From: Gracilimonas tropica DSM 19535
GTDB lineage: Bacteria; Bacteroidota; Rhodothermia; Balneolales; Balneolaceae
Length of the DNA stretch: 64,000 nucleotides
Direction of reading: 5' to 3'
Assembly (NCBI RefSeq): GCF_000375425.1
Contig: NZ_AQXG01000010.1
Location: 1 to 64,000 of the forward strand
The translations under genes were made by a program, and so were the position numbers. Below are positions 53,542-62,355 of the stretch, piece after piece (position 1 is the first letter of the stretch; each line of letters begins with the position of its first letter). The notes beneath the pieces are model-generated. The model saw only the letters and a program-made list of their open reading frames with translations. It had not been told where the DNA came from and did no database searches.

Positions 53542-56500
53542 TCAATTATCATTACGATCCGGTCGTTTCCAGCGTACAGGATCTTCGGGAGTTGGGATGA
53601 TCGGGTCTTCGTAATTTTGCAGTAAGCGCAGGGCCTCTTCCACAGCCGCTTCTAATTGTGGATCGTGGCCGTCGATGACTTCTTTCGGTGTTTGCATCAC
53701 TTCGATATCGGGATCAATGCCTTCACCTTCCACATCCCATTCCCCATCGAGATTGTAGAATCCACCGCGCGGGGCAACGAAATAGCCTCCATCAATAAAA
53801 GGAGGAGTGTCCCAGGTTCCCACCAAACCACCCCAGGTTTTAGCGCCTACCAGTGGACCGATTTCCATCTTACGGAATAAAAACGGCAATAAGTCGCCAC
53901 CGGAACCGGCGCGCTCGTTGATGACCATCACTTTAGGTCCCCAGATACCCGCACCTGGAGTAGTAAACGGTTTCCGGTCACCGGCTTTGCTGTTGAAGAA
54001 GCCGTGGAGTTCACGCGCCATAATATCCACCATGTAATCTGCCGCAGAACCTCCGCCGTTATTGCGTTCATCAATTACGGCCCCTTTTTTATCCTGTTGG
54101 GCAAAGTAATAGCGATTAAAATATTCGTAGCCGCCCGTTCCGGTATTTGGAACCCAAACGTAAGCAAGTTGGCCGTCGGACATTTCATCTACCATGCGGC
54201 GATTCCCTTCCACCCAATCACGAGTTCGCAGTCCATACTCGCTGGAGATTGGAACGACGGTCACCAATTCGGCCCCATCGGTATTTGGTTCATCATTTAC
54301 CAAAAGCTGAACTTGTCGATCTACGGTTCCTTCAAAGTGTGTATAGAAATTTTCTTCTGCACTGATTTCTTTACCATTCACAGCCAGGATGTAATCGCCT
54401 TCTTCTACCTCAATGCCGGGACCTGAAAGTGGAGCTCGAAGATCAGGATTCCAACTTTCGCCGGTATATATTTTATCGATGCGATAGGCTCCATTTTGCA
54501 GGGAGATATCTGCTCCTAATAATCCGGCTTGAACATCTTCCAGATCCGGGAAATCACCTCCACCCACATACGAGTGTCCAACAGCCACTTCACCGCTCAT
54601 GATATCCAACACATAATTCAGGTCGGTGCGATGCTTGGCGTGATCAATCCAGGGAGCGTACCACTTGTACACTTCCTGCCAGGGGGCGCCATGCATGTTA
54701 TCCACATACAGGAAATCGCGCATAAAGCGCCAGCCATCGCGGAATATCTGATGAAATTCTTCCTGTGGGTCTACTTTTATTTTAATACCTGAGATATTGA
54801 GGCTGCCATCACCGGCTTTTTTCTCACCGGTTTCAGTTCCCACAATGTCCCAGCTTCCACCGCTGCGATAGAGCATATTTTTGCGATCCTGTGAAACTGC
54901 TCCTTCATTGAAATTGCTCATGAATAAGCTGCCTTCTCGTTTAGCGAGATCAAATTTGTGCAACCTCGTTCCTTCATTTTCCACGGATTCCATATAAAAT
55001 ACATCACCTCCGGGGCCGGGCATCAAACCGGTATAATTGCGTTGTGGGATATCCACGGCAAGCGTTCTTTGAGCAATTCCGTCGAGGTCGATCACTACTT
55101 CAACTTTTTCATCTCCATTCTCGGACGATTCCTCGTTTTCGACTTTTTCCTCTTCATCATCGCTTTTTGGAAGAAGCGGTGAAGGATCATCATCATTCAA
55201 TACGATCATATACAGCGCGCGGGTCACCGGCATATTGTAGGAGCTCATGTCCAGCCAGCCGGTGTTGAGGCCATAATCGGTGCTGGCAAGGAAATAGAGG
55301 TAATTGCCATCTTCGCTCCAAACCGGCGTGATGGCATCCGACATGCCATCCGTTAGTTGATGTGTTTCTCCACTTTCTATGTTATGTACATGAACTGCTT
55401 TGAACTGATTATCGAGCAGTTTAACATACGCGATCCATTTGCTATCCGGAGACCAAACGGGATTCAGCGTTCGGTTTGGATGTGCATATCCGTCGGTGTC
55501 CACTTTCTTGGCATCACCGGATTCCACGTTCACATACCATAGGTTGTAGTCGGTGTCTGTATATGCGATGTATTTGCCATCGGGCGACCAATCGGGGCGG
55601 AAATAAAACGTAGGATTGGGAAGCTCGATCATTTTGGGCTCTTCAATTCCATATTGATCCCCGATCATCAGGGTGTATTCGCCGGAAGCATCTGAAAACC
55701 AGGCAACCTGACTTCCATCGGGTGACCAAATCGGATATCGATCTGCATTTCCGGAAGAATTAGTGAGATTTCTCCAGGTTCCGTTCTCTTTTGGTACCGT
55801 AATAATTTCACCCCTAAATTGGAAAATTGCACGCTTACCCGTTGGGGAAATGGCGGCATTGTTCAAACTAAAGGCATTGGGTTCTTCCCAGCGGGGGCGG
55901 CCCCAGTTCATGTCGCCGGCCACGTGAATTTCGAGCTGTTCGGTTTCGCCGTTTTCAGGATTCAGCAGGTGCAGGTATCCACCCTGTTCGTAGACGATCA
56001 TCCCGAAGCCCGCATCCAGGCTTTTCACATCAAAATCGGAATGAAAGGTGAGCTGTTGTTCTTCTTCAGTTTCAGGATTGAAAGACCAGATATTATTCGC
56101 GAAATCCCGTTCCGATAAATAGTATACGGTTCCATCCATCCAAACAGGGTCAGTATGTCTTTCATTATCGGTGCGAGGTGTTTGAATAAGATCATAATTC
56201 TCCAGATTTACGATCCAGATCGGTTGAGCCTGTCCACCGCGATAGTTTCTCCATTCCGGATCCCAGAAAGTGATCGGGTTGTAGGCGAGATATTTCCCAT
56301 CTTCCGACATCTCCCCGCGAGCAGCGCGCTCAACCGGCAGAGGTTCAGGCATTCCACCCTCGGTGTTCACTTTCCAGATACGATTCATTTGGGTGGGACG
56401 AGCCGTTCTTGTAGATCGAAATAAGATCTCGCCACCGGGCGTCCATCCCGTGACTTCATCGGTACCGGGGTGCCAGGTGAGTCGTTGGGGCGAACCTCCT

Positions 56501-56790
56501 TCAGCCGGAATCACAAATACATCTGCATTTCCATCATACTGACCGGTAAAAGCGATCATACTTCCATCCGGCGAAAAGTGTGGGTTACCCTCGCCACCGA
56601 TGTTGGAAGTAAGTCGTATGGCATCACCACCTGATTTATCCACTTTCCAAAGATCGTTCGCATGTACAAACACAATGCTGTTGTCCGAAATGGTTGGTTC
56701 TCGAAGCAGTTGAGTGCCTTGTGCAAAAAGTTCAGCCGTAAAAGTTAGTAAGAGAAGTGTGGTAAGAATGTATCCGAATAAGCGTTTCAT
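53542..56790 (-). CDS. Tricorn-like S41 protease, exported
   Basis: 1082 residues. Signal peptide LFGYILTTLLLLTFTAELFA, then a long run of TolB/WD40-like blades (~30-560: HFSPDGSMIAFTGQYDG, PIWSPDGSQVAWFSD, PVWSPDSKWIAYVK), an acidic low-complexity loop (~535-560), a tricorn C1-type helical domain, a PDZ domain (~775-850, EEGDYILAVNGKEI) and the S41 peptidase core. The nucleophile is S963 in NERAGSGGDLLPF, followed by the tricorn-typical KTWGGLVGTW. Degrades peptides, here in the periplasm. Family assignment strong; substrate unknown. Confidence 0.93.
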   Translation of the reverse strand: MKRLFGYILTTLLLLTFTAELFAQGTQLLREPTISDNSIVFVHANDLWKVDKSGGDAIRLTSNIGGEGNPHFSPDGSMIAFTGQYDGNADVFVIPAEGGSPQRLTWHPGTDEVTGWTPGGEILFRSTRTARPTQMNRIWKVNTEGGMPEPLPVERAARGEMSEDGKYLAYNPITFWDPEWRNYRGGQAQPIWIVNLENYDLIQTPRTDNERHTDPVWMDGTVYYLSERDFANNIWSFNPETEEEQQLTFHSDFDVKSLDAGFGMIVYEQGGYLHLLNPENGETEQLEIHVAGDMNWGRPRWEEPNAFSLNNAAISPTGKRAIFQFRGEIITVPKENGTWRNLTNSSGNADRYPIWSPDGSQVAWFSDASGEYTLMIGDQYGIEEPKMIELPNPTFYFRPDWSPDGKYIAYTDTDYNLWYVNVESGDAKKVDTDGYAHPNRTLNPVWSPDSKWIAYVKLLDNQFKAVHVHNIESGETHQLTDGMSDAITPVWSEDGNYLYFLASTDYGLNTGWLDMSSYNMPVTRALYMIVLNDDDPSPLLPKSDDEEEKVENEESSENGDEKVEVVIDLDGIAQRTLAVDIPQRNYTGLMPGPGGDVFYMESVENEGTRLHKFDLAKREGSLFMSNFNEGAVSQDRKNMLYRSGGSWDIVGTETGEKKAGDGSLNISGIKIKVDPQEEFHQIFRDGWRFMRDFLYVDNMHGAPWQEVYKWYAPWIDHAKHRTDLNYVLDIMSGEVAVGHSYVGGGDFPDLEDVQAGLLGADISLQNGAYRIDKIYTGESWNPDLRAPLSGPGIEVEEGDYILAVNGKEISAEENFYTHFEGTVDRQVQLLVNDEPNTDGAELVTVVPISSEYGLRTRDWVEGNRRMVDEMSDGQLAYVWVPNTGTGGYEYFNRYYFAQQDKKGAVIDERNNGGGSAADYMVDIMARELHGFFNSKAGDRKPFTTPGAGIWGPKVMVINERAGSGGDLLPFLFRKMEIGPLVGAKTWGGLVGTWDTPPFIDGGYFVAPRGGFYNLDGEWDVEGEGIDPDIEVMQTPKEVIDGHDPQLEAAVEEALRLLQNYEDPIIPTPEDPVRWKRPDRNDN

Positions 56791-56880
56791 AATATCCCGT
56801 TTTAGTTGATGTGCTTCGGGAATATAATGAAATGAATGAGTTGAAAAAGTAGGTTGAAAAGTCTTTACAAAAGGGGTCTT

Positions 56881-57948
56881 TTATTCAGACTTTTTAACCT
56901 TCTCCGGCATCACAATACCCAGTCGCTTGGCCCGCTCTCTCCACTTTTCACGAGCCAGTTTCTGCATATCTTCGATAGCATCGATTTCATCCACGATTTC
57001 CATGCCCAGCAGGGTTTCGACGACATCTTCCATGGTGACCACTCCGGAAAACCCGCCGTACTCGTCTACAACCACTGCAATGTGTTCTTGTTTTTCGAGG
57101 AGGCGCTCAAAGAGGGTTTTTAAAGAAATGGTTTCCGGCAAAATGAGTACTTCCCGTTTGATCTCTCTTAACGGCATTTCTCCGTTTCCTTCCGAAAGAT
57201 TGTAATAGAGGTCGTTCTTGAGAATGTATCCGGTGATATCTTCTTCATTTTCTCCAAAAACAGGCATCCGAGAAACCCGAAGTTCCTCTTTTTTCTGGAG
57301 GATTTCCTTAATGGTTCTGTCTTCCTGAAATTTCACTACCACAATGCGAGGGGTCATGATATCCTTCACTTTGAGGGATCGAAAACGAATCAGATTCTTA
57401 AAAATATTGGACTCTCCTTCTTCGAACACACCTTCTTCAAATCCCAGCTCTGCCATAGCGCTGAATTCTTCCCGGCTAACGGTGGGTTGTTTGTCTTCGC
57501 TGGAAAGCCACTTGGTGATCCACTGGGAAAGCACCACCAGCGGATAGGTTATGATGATCAGGAACTTAGTGGTCCGAGCGGCAAATCCGGATAGTTTTTT
57601 CCAGTATGTAGCCCCCAGGGTTTTTGGGATGATCTCGGAAAAGATCAAAATAGCTAAGGTTAAAAGTGCTGACGTAAGGCTTACATAAGTATTGCCGAAA
57701 ACAACCTGTGCTTGCGCCCCTACACCGGCCGCGCCCACCGTATGGGCAATGGTATTCAGGCTGAGAATGGCAGATAGAGGGCGATCTATATCTTTTTTCA
57801 GGTCTCTGAGAATTTTACCGCTTTTATGTCCCTCCCGTTCAAGGACTGCCACAAAAGATGGAGAAATAGATAAAAGAACGGCCTCCAGAATAGAGCAAAG
57901 AAAAGATACGCCGATGGCCAAAAGTAAATAAAATAAAAGTAATCCCAT
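56881..57948 (-). CDS. CNNM/CorC-type transporter with CBS pair
   Basis: 355 residues. DUF21/CNNM transmembrane domain (~1-140; LLLAIGVSFLCSILEAVLLS, LILIFSEIIPKTLGA) with the conserved EIIPK, then tandem CBS domains (~195-320; IMTPRIVVVKFQEDRTIKEI, AVVVDEYGGFSGVVTMEDVV). The C-terminal CorC_HlyC domain is replaced by a short charged tail, so this is the short form. Likely Mg2+/divalent-ion efflux or homeostasis. Located 60 bp from the serine hydrolase gene on the same strand. Confidence 0.9.
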   Translation of the reverse strand: MGLLLFYLLLAIGVSFLCSILEAVLLSISPSFVAVLEREGHKSGKILRDLKKDIDRPLSAILSLNTIAHTVGAAGVGAQAQVVFGNTYVSLTSALLTLAILIFSEIIPKTLGATYWKKLSGFAARTTKFLIIITYPLVVLSQWITKWLSSEDKQPTVSREEFSAMAELGFEEGVFEEGESNIFKNLIRFRSLKVKDIMTPRIVVVKFQEDRTIKEILQKKEELRVSRMPVFGENEEDITGYILKNDLYYNLSEGNGEMPLREIKREVLILPETISLKTLFERLLEKQEHIAVVVDEYGGFSGVVTMEDVVETLLGMEIVDEIDAIEDMQKLAREKWRERAKRLGIVMPEKVKKSE

Positions 57949-58008
57949 GTGAGTAAGGTAATAGAAAAAAAGGTTTCTTTTGGAATGTGTTTTAAGGAAA
58001 TGAGATGA

Positions 58009-59223
58009 TCATTCAATAGATTCCAGAACGCGTTTAACAATTCCGTCCATGGCATCATTCTTGATCCATCGGGCCACTATAACAAGATCGTTCTCCTGAT
58101 CCACATATACCATGTTCACTCCGGATCCTAAATGGAAAAAGGCTGACTCCGGGGCGCTTGGAAGTCGATCTTTGTTGACATTCAGGAACCAATTCATGAA
58201 CCCGTAATTGGTATTTGCTTCGGTGGGAGTCTGAGCCATTTTGTTCCACTCTTCGGAGATGATCTGATCGTCTTTCCACTTTCCATTTCGGAGGGTTAGT
58301 AACCCAAAACGAGCCTGATCTCTTGCGCTGATGAACATGCCACCGCCCCAGTGACCTCCACCGCTAACGGCCTGCATTTGCTGCCCATCGATGATGACCC
58401 AGGAGTTTTCGTACCCCATCCAGCGCCAGGTTGGGGAAGCTCCTATTTTGTCCATCACTGCTTCGCGAAGAACTTTCGGGAGCGGTTCACGCAAAACATT
58501 CATAGCAGCAAGAGCGAGAAGATTTACACGCACATCATTGTATTCCCATTCGGTTCCGGGCTCGTGTCGCTTGCGGGTCATCCACTCAGAACGGTCTCCG
58601 GAGGGACGATCGGCCCAATCCGGTTTCCCCCAAAGCGTGCCTTCCCAATCCGAAGTTTGCCGCAGGAGGTGGTTCCAGGTGATCTTGGAATTATGCGCAC
58701 CTTTGAACGGCTCCATAAATTTGGCTTCTTTAAAAGCATCGGCTTTGTTTTGATTGTTATCCCATTCCATCACCATAATGGGTGCCATGTATGCATCTAC
58801 TTTATCGTTTACATCTCGAATGAGTCCGCGGTCGTAGGCAATTCCAATGGTGGTCGTTAAGAAACTCTTGGTCACGCTATGAGTCATGTCTACCCGAAAT
58901 GGCTCTCCCCATTCTGCAACAATATATCCGTTTTTAATGATAATGCCTGTTTGCTCGCCTCGGTCCTTGAACGGTCCGATGCCATCTCCAAACGGTTCAC
59001 GCCCAAAAGTGCCATAGTGATTTTCCTCCATGCTGCGGGGATTATCCGTTTCATTGTCTTGGGCAAACTGGATGGCTTCCTGAATCTTTTCTGCATTCAA
59101 CCCCACTTCTGCCGGGGATTTTTTCTCCCAATTGCCCCAGGCTTCGGGATAGTACACATCCTGCCCAAACAGAGTAGCAGGTAAAATGAAAAGTAGTGCT
59201 GCAACAAGGAATTGGTTTTTCAT
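58009..59223 (-). CDS. Serine hydrolase, class C beta-lactamase fold
   Basis: 404 residues with a signal peptide (QFLVAALLFILPATLFG). The SxxK motif is S116-V-T-K119 in MTHSVTKSFLTTTIG, the tyrosine motif is YND in WEYNDVRVN, and a Gly-rich HWGGGMFISARDQARFGLL precedes the C-terminal part. Exported; probably esterase or peptidase rather than beta-lactamase. Not a close paralog of the product at 11087-12433 beyond the fold. Confidence 0.87.
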   Translation of the reverse strand: MKNQFLVAALLFILPATLFGQDVYYPEAWGNWEKKSPAEVGLNAEKIQEAIQFAQDNETDNPRSMEENHYGTFGREPFGDGIGPFKDRGEQTGIIIKNGYIVAEWGEPFRVDMTHSVTKSFLTTTIGIAYDRGLIRDVNDKVDAYMAPIMVMEWDNNQNKADAFKEAKFMEPFKGAHNSKITWNHLLRQTSDWEGTLWGKPDWADRPSGDRSEWMTRKRHEPGTEWEYNDVRVNLLALAAMNVLREPLPKVLREAVMDKIGASPTWRWMGYENSWVIIDGQQMQAVSGGGHWGGGMFISARDQARFGLLTLRNGKWKDDQIISEEWNKMAQTPTEANTNYGFMNWFLNVNKDRLPSAPESAFFHLGSGVNMVYVDQENDLVIVARWIKNDAMDGIVKRVLESIE

Positions 59224-59356
59224 AATGATAAAATGAATTGATTTTAAAACTGAATTTCATTCCAAAAGTACAGAAATCCAAAATTGACATAAATCAGTTA
59301 CAGCTTTTAAAAATAATTGCTACACTCCATCTTCATTTCAACTTAATGCCTTATAT

Positions 59357-59704
59357 ATGCTGCTTGCTGCTGCTATTTTAATTACTGCATTTCTGCTAAA
59401 CCTGTTCTTGCCCTGGTGGTGCATTGCCATTCCGGGACTTGTTTTTGGCTATCTTTTCAACAAAAAAGCAGTTCCTTCTTTTGGCTGGGGATTTTTAGCC
59501 GTTTTCCTGCTCTGGGGTGGACAAGCCCTCTATATTCACTTTGCGAATGATGCTATTCTATCTACACGAATTGCGGAAATGCTTTCTGTTGGCTCTCCAC
59601 TTTTGGTTGTGCTGATTACTGGAATTATCGGAGGGTTAGTGAGTGGATTGGCGACCCTGACGGGCTCTTTGGTGAAGGAGACGCCCAGGAGGTTTAGTTC
59701 ATAG
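59357..59704 (+). CDS. Small integral membrane protein
   Basis: 115 residues with four predicted membrane helices: ~2-17, ~19-33, ~45-62 and ~80-105 (VLITGIIGGLVSGLATLTG). Conserved-looking features are FLPWWCIAIPGLVFGYLF and FGWGFLAVFLLWGG. Of the small hydrophobic proteins often named hypothetical in Bacteroidota. Divergent from the serine hydrolase gene. Function unknown. Confidence 0.75.
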   Translation: MLLAAAILITAFLLNLFLPWWCIAIPGLVFGYLFNKKAVPSFGWGFLAVFLLWGGQALYIHFANDAILSTRIAEMLSVGSPLLVVLITGIIGGLVSGLATLTGSLVKETPRRFSS

Positions 59705-59709
59705 CTTTT

Positions 59710-59784
59710 GAATCGCGGATTTGGCGGATTACAGGATCAACACGGATTTCAAAGTAATCCGTGAAATCCCTAAATCCGCGATTC
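59710..59784. repeat. Repeat hairpin A of GxxExxY unit 2
   Basis: GAATCGCGGATTT (59710-59722) is exactly matched by AAATCCGCGATTC (59772-59784). The first arm extends as GAATCGCGGATTTGGCGGATT, which recurs with one mismatch at 60227-60247 on the other side of the gene. The hairpin ends on the last base of the GxxExxY stop codon. Confidence 0.82.
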
Positions 59785-60173
59785 TACCGCCTTGAAAGTA
59801 TCAACCGCTTAAACTCCATACTTTTTGACCCAAAGTTAATCAGCAAACCTACTTCTAATTTATACGCTTTTAGATAATTCAATGCTTGGGCCATATGAAC
59901 ATCTTCCAGTTCTGATACGGCCTTTATCTCCACAAGCACTCTTCCATCTACCACAAAATCTGCTCTTCTTGTTCCTATTGGATACTCAAGGTCCCTGTAG
60001 AATATTTGTTGATCTATTTCCCGCTCAAATGTTAATTCAGCTTTTTCAAATTCATAAACGAGTGCTCGCTGATAAATGACTTCCTGAAATCCATTTCCTA
60101 AAAATTGATGAACCCGATATGAAGCCCCGATTATTTTTCCTGTTAGATCATGGTGTTTTAGATCTGATTCCAT
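59784..60173 (-). CDS. GxxExxY protein (PD-(D/E)XK nuclease-like, PDDEXK_3)
   Basis: 129 residues. Motif G28-FQE31-VIY34 in the helix FLGNGFQEVIYQRALVYEF. The nuclease-like core is TRRADFVVDGRVLVEIKA with Asp and Glu-x-Lys, then VHMAQALNYLKAYKLEVG and LLINFGSKS. Homologous to the 41204-41581 product but not a recent copy: only motif residues agree. It is enclosed by hairpins A and B of a repeat family unrelated in sequence to that of unit 1. Nuclease activity is predicted from the fold only. Confidence 0.9.
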   Translation of the reverse strand: MESDLKHHDLTGKIIGASYRVHQFLGNGFQEVIYQRALVYEFEKAELTFEREIDQQIFYRDLEYPIGTRRADFVVDGRVLVEIKAVSELEDVHMAQALNYLKAYKLEVGLLINFGSKSMEFKRLILSRR

Positions 60174-60226
60174 TGTTCCCCTGTTTATTCCCGAAATATT
60201 TGCTCAGAAATATAGCAAAATGATTG

Positions 60227-60300
60227 GAATCACGGATTTGGCGGATTTCATTGATTCTAAAAATCCTTGTCCATCTCGTAATCCACCTAATCCGCGATTC
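60227..60300. repeat. Repeat hairpin B of GxxExxY unit 2
   Basis: GAATCACGGATTTGGCGGATT (60227-60247) opposes AATCCACCTAATCCGCGATTC (60280-60300) with three mismatches over 21 bp. Its left arm matches the left arm of hairpin A at 20 of 21 positions, in direct orientation. Lies just upstream of the GxxExxY start and between it and the YfcC gene. Confidence 0.82.
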
Positions 60301-60314
60301 AACAACTTTCACCC

Positions 60315-61808
60315 CTAAAACATCAGTCCCAGCCAGAGAATGCCAATGGCAATACCGGCGAGTATCAACATCAGTGGCCAGATGAATTTTAGCCAGGTAT
60401 TGTAATTCACATTAACCATGGCAAGAGAGGGTAATATGAGCGCGGTAGGAGACACAAAAAGCATTAAACCCATTCCAAACTGGTAGGCATTTATGATCTC
60501 TTCAATGGGCACGCCAATCATTTGGGAAAGGGAGCTCATGATAGGCATGGAAACCACCGCTAACCCGGAAGTGGAGGAAATGAAAAATCCCAGCACAAAA
60601 TAGACGAGTAAAAGTGCCGGTAAGAATACAAATCCGGAGGTGCCTTCCACCAATTCTACAGCATTAAATAAAATGGTATCGGAAATACTACCTGCGTTCA
60701 TGATCACGGTTACTCCTCGTGCAATCCCAATAATGAAACAAACACCCAGCAGGTCTTTGGCCCCATCCACGAATTCCCGAATGAAATCCCGTTCGTTGAT
60801 CCGCAACAGAAAACCCATCAAAATGGAGGAGATGAGAAATAAGGTCGTCATTTCAGCCAGCCACCAGCCCAGAATGGCCACACCATAGATCATCACCCCA
60901 AAAGTGCCGCCAAATAAGGTGAGCAGCAGGATTGTTTTCAAAGGCAAAGTTGAGATAGACCGATCAATCTTGACAACTGAAAATGGATTATCGTTTTCGG
61001 AATCTCCTTTCAACAGGGAAAATGAAGCATTGGATTTTACTTTTTTTGCGTATCGGTTTATGTAGATCAGGGAGGCTGTAATTCCTATAAATAACATCCC
61101 AAGGCGGCTGCTCAATCCTACCGTCCAGTCGATGCCGGCAATATCGGAAGCGATGATGGTTGAAAAAGGATTCGTAGTGCTGGCCATCACACCCAAGTGG
61201 GAGCCGATCACAATGACGGCCAAGGGAACCAACCGATCGTATCCCGCCGCCAGAAAAACGGGCACTAAAAGCGGATAAAAAGCGAGGGTCTCCTCAGCCA
61301 TCCCATAGGTTGAGCCACCGATTGCCATCAAAACCGCCACTATAATAATGAGAATGACTTCTCTTTCTTCCAGCTTTCCGGCGAGGAAGGCAATGCCCTC
61401 ATCCAGCGCTCCGGAATGATTAAAAACCCCGATGAATCCACCGATCATGAGCACCAGCAGTATGATGTCAATCACATCGTACATTCCCAAAATGGGGGCC
61501 ATGAACACATCGATAATTCCCTGCGGATCAGACTCGATGGTTTCGTATGTGCCCGGTACAGATACCGATCGTGTGATTGCGCCACTTTTAAATTTCTCCA
61601 GCTCTATGTTGATGTTTAGATCCTGAAGCGTCTGTTCGGTGGCCTCCAGTTTTTGGATTCCATCCGGTGAATTCAGCTCAAATATTTCTTCACCCGCATT
61701 ATAGTTTATGGTATGATACGTTCCGGCTGGCAGTAGCCAGGTCGCAACGGCAGCCAGTGCAATCACGAGCATCAATACGGTGTAAGGAGAAGGGAATTTT
61801 AATTTCAT
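60315..61808 (-). CDS. YfcC/DcuC-family permease
   Basis: 497 residues from the ATG at 61808 (TTG one codon before). About 12 membrane helices with a periplasmic loop at ~35-95. GMYDVIDIILLVLMIGGFIG, GSTYGMAEETLAFYPLLVPV and MASTTNPFSTIIASDIAGI are the conserved blocks of the PF03606 family, whose members move C4-dicarboxylates or amino acids (arginine/ornithine antiporters in some). Substrate undetermined. Monocistronic. Confidence 0.88.
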   Translation of the reverse strand: MKLKFPSPYTVLMLVIALAAVATWLLPAGTYHTINYNAGEEIFELNSPDGIQKLEATEQTLQDLNINIELEKFKSGAITRSVSVPGTYETIESDPQGIIDVFMAPILGMYDVIDIILLVLMIGGFIGVFNHSGALDEGIAFLAGKLEEREVILIIIVAVLMAIGGSTYGMAEETLAFYPLLVPVFLAAGYDRLVPLAVIVIGSHLGVMASTTNPFSTIIASDIAGIDWTVGLSSRLGMLFIGITASLIYINRYAKKVKSNASFSLLKGDSENDNPFSVVKIDRSISTLPLKTILLLTLFGGTFGVMIYGVAILGWWLAEMTTLFLISSILMGFLLRINERDFIREFVDGAKDLLGVCFIIGIARGVTVIMNAGSISDTILFNAVELVEGTSGFVFLPALLLVYFVLGFFISSTSGLAVVSMPIMSSLSQMIGVPIEEIINAYQFGMGLMLFVSPTALILPSLAMVNVNYNTWLKFIWPLMLILAGIAIGILWLGLMF

Positions 61809-62006
61809 CAAAAGATTTTTTTCTGTGAATGGGAACCAAAAGTCTGTATTTATTTTCTAAAATTCAGATTTAAAACAGAGTATTTCATTTCCCGGGCCTC
61901 AAAAAACCTCTAATCTTAATTGAAACAAAAATTCCCTCTCCTTATCTTAGTGAAACTTCAAATGAAGCACTCACTCTAATTAACGATTTAGCAATCCATA
62001 GTTTAA

Positions 62007-62108
62007 ATGTATCACAACGGCGAAGCCTCAAAAAAAGGAGGTCGCAGTCGTGATGGTATTTTTTTTACCTATTCATATTATTTCCCAAATCCGACGCGGT
62101 TTCCGTAG
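62007..62108 (+). CDS. Candidate carA leader peptide, 33 residues
   Basis: ATG at 62007 to TAG at 62106-62108. It runs MYHNGEASKKGGRSRDG and then IFFTYSYYFPNPTRFP. The codons for Ile-Phe-Phe-Thr read through a U8 tract, and the stop codon lies at the base of the terminator's right arm. Too short for standard gene callers. Existence as a real peptide is inference from its exact position over the control hairpins. It could instead act as a Phe/Tyr-sensing leader, given seven Phe/Tyr among its last 16 residues. Confidence 0.45.
   Translation: MYHNGEASKKGGRSRDGIFFTYSYYFPNPTRFP
62011..62066 (+). promoter_or_regulatory. Long hairpin plus U8 tract in the carA leader
   Basis: ATCACAACGGCGAAGCCTC (62011-62029) pairs with AGGAGGTCGCAGTCGTGAT (62036-62054) with two mismatches and a small bulge, loop of A residues. 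Four bases later come eight T (62059-62066). It could be a polymerase pause hairpin, or itself a first terminator. Confidence 0.6.
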
Positions 62109-62121
62109 TCGGATTTTTTTT
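62087..62121 (+). terminator. Intrinsic terminator/attenuator ahead of carA
   Basis: AAATCCGAC (62087-62095) pairs perfectly with GTCGGATTT (62108-62116), with an inner CGG/CCG pair, followed by T8 (62114-62121). It lies 235 bp before the carA start and no other gene ends upstream on this strand, so it probably works as an attenuator. Confidence 0.82.
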
Positions 62122-62138
62122 GACCTAAAATTTCCATT

Positions 62139-62301
62139 CGCTCCAACGCAAAGCGTATGGAGCGAGGCAAAACTTTCATTTGCACCAATACTTAGTGTTT
62201 GGAGTGCGAGAAATTTATTACCAACTGGTTACGATGCTCCGCGTCGTAACCAATTTAGTCCTCATTCTGTCCGATTGATATCGGCTGCAAGCATTTTGCT
62301 T
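62139..62301. repeat. REP-like hairpin cluster between attenuator and carA
   Basis: Successive hairpins: CGCTCC-A-ACGC-AAA-GCGT-AT-GGAGCG (62139-62164), a GCACC/GGAGTGC pair (62181-62207), GGTTACGA/TCGTAACC (62227-62251), CCGAT-TGAT-ATCGG (62271-62284) and AAGCA/TGCTT (62289-62301). The design resembles 35165-35189 and 63609-63633. An open frame covers the region but its sequence is these repeats, so no gene is called. Spacer 61809-62355 otherwise holds only the leader elements. Confidence 0.6.
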
Positions 62302-62355
62302 GTGACAATCCTTCACTCAACTTCAATTTCACCAAACCAGAACTACATCTAACCC

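Noticed and set aside
62050..62352. 100-codon + strand open frame before carA
   Set aside because: Composed of the attenuator and REP-like hairpins; shares no family feature.
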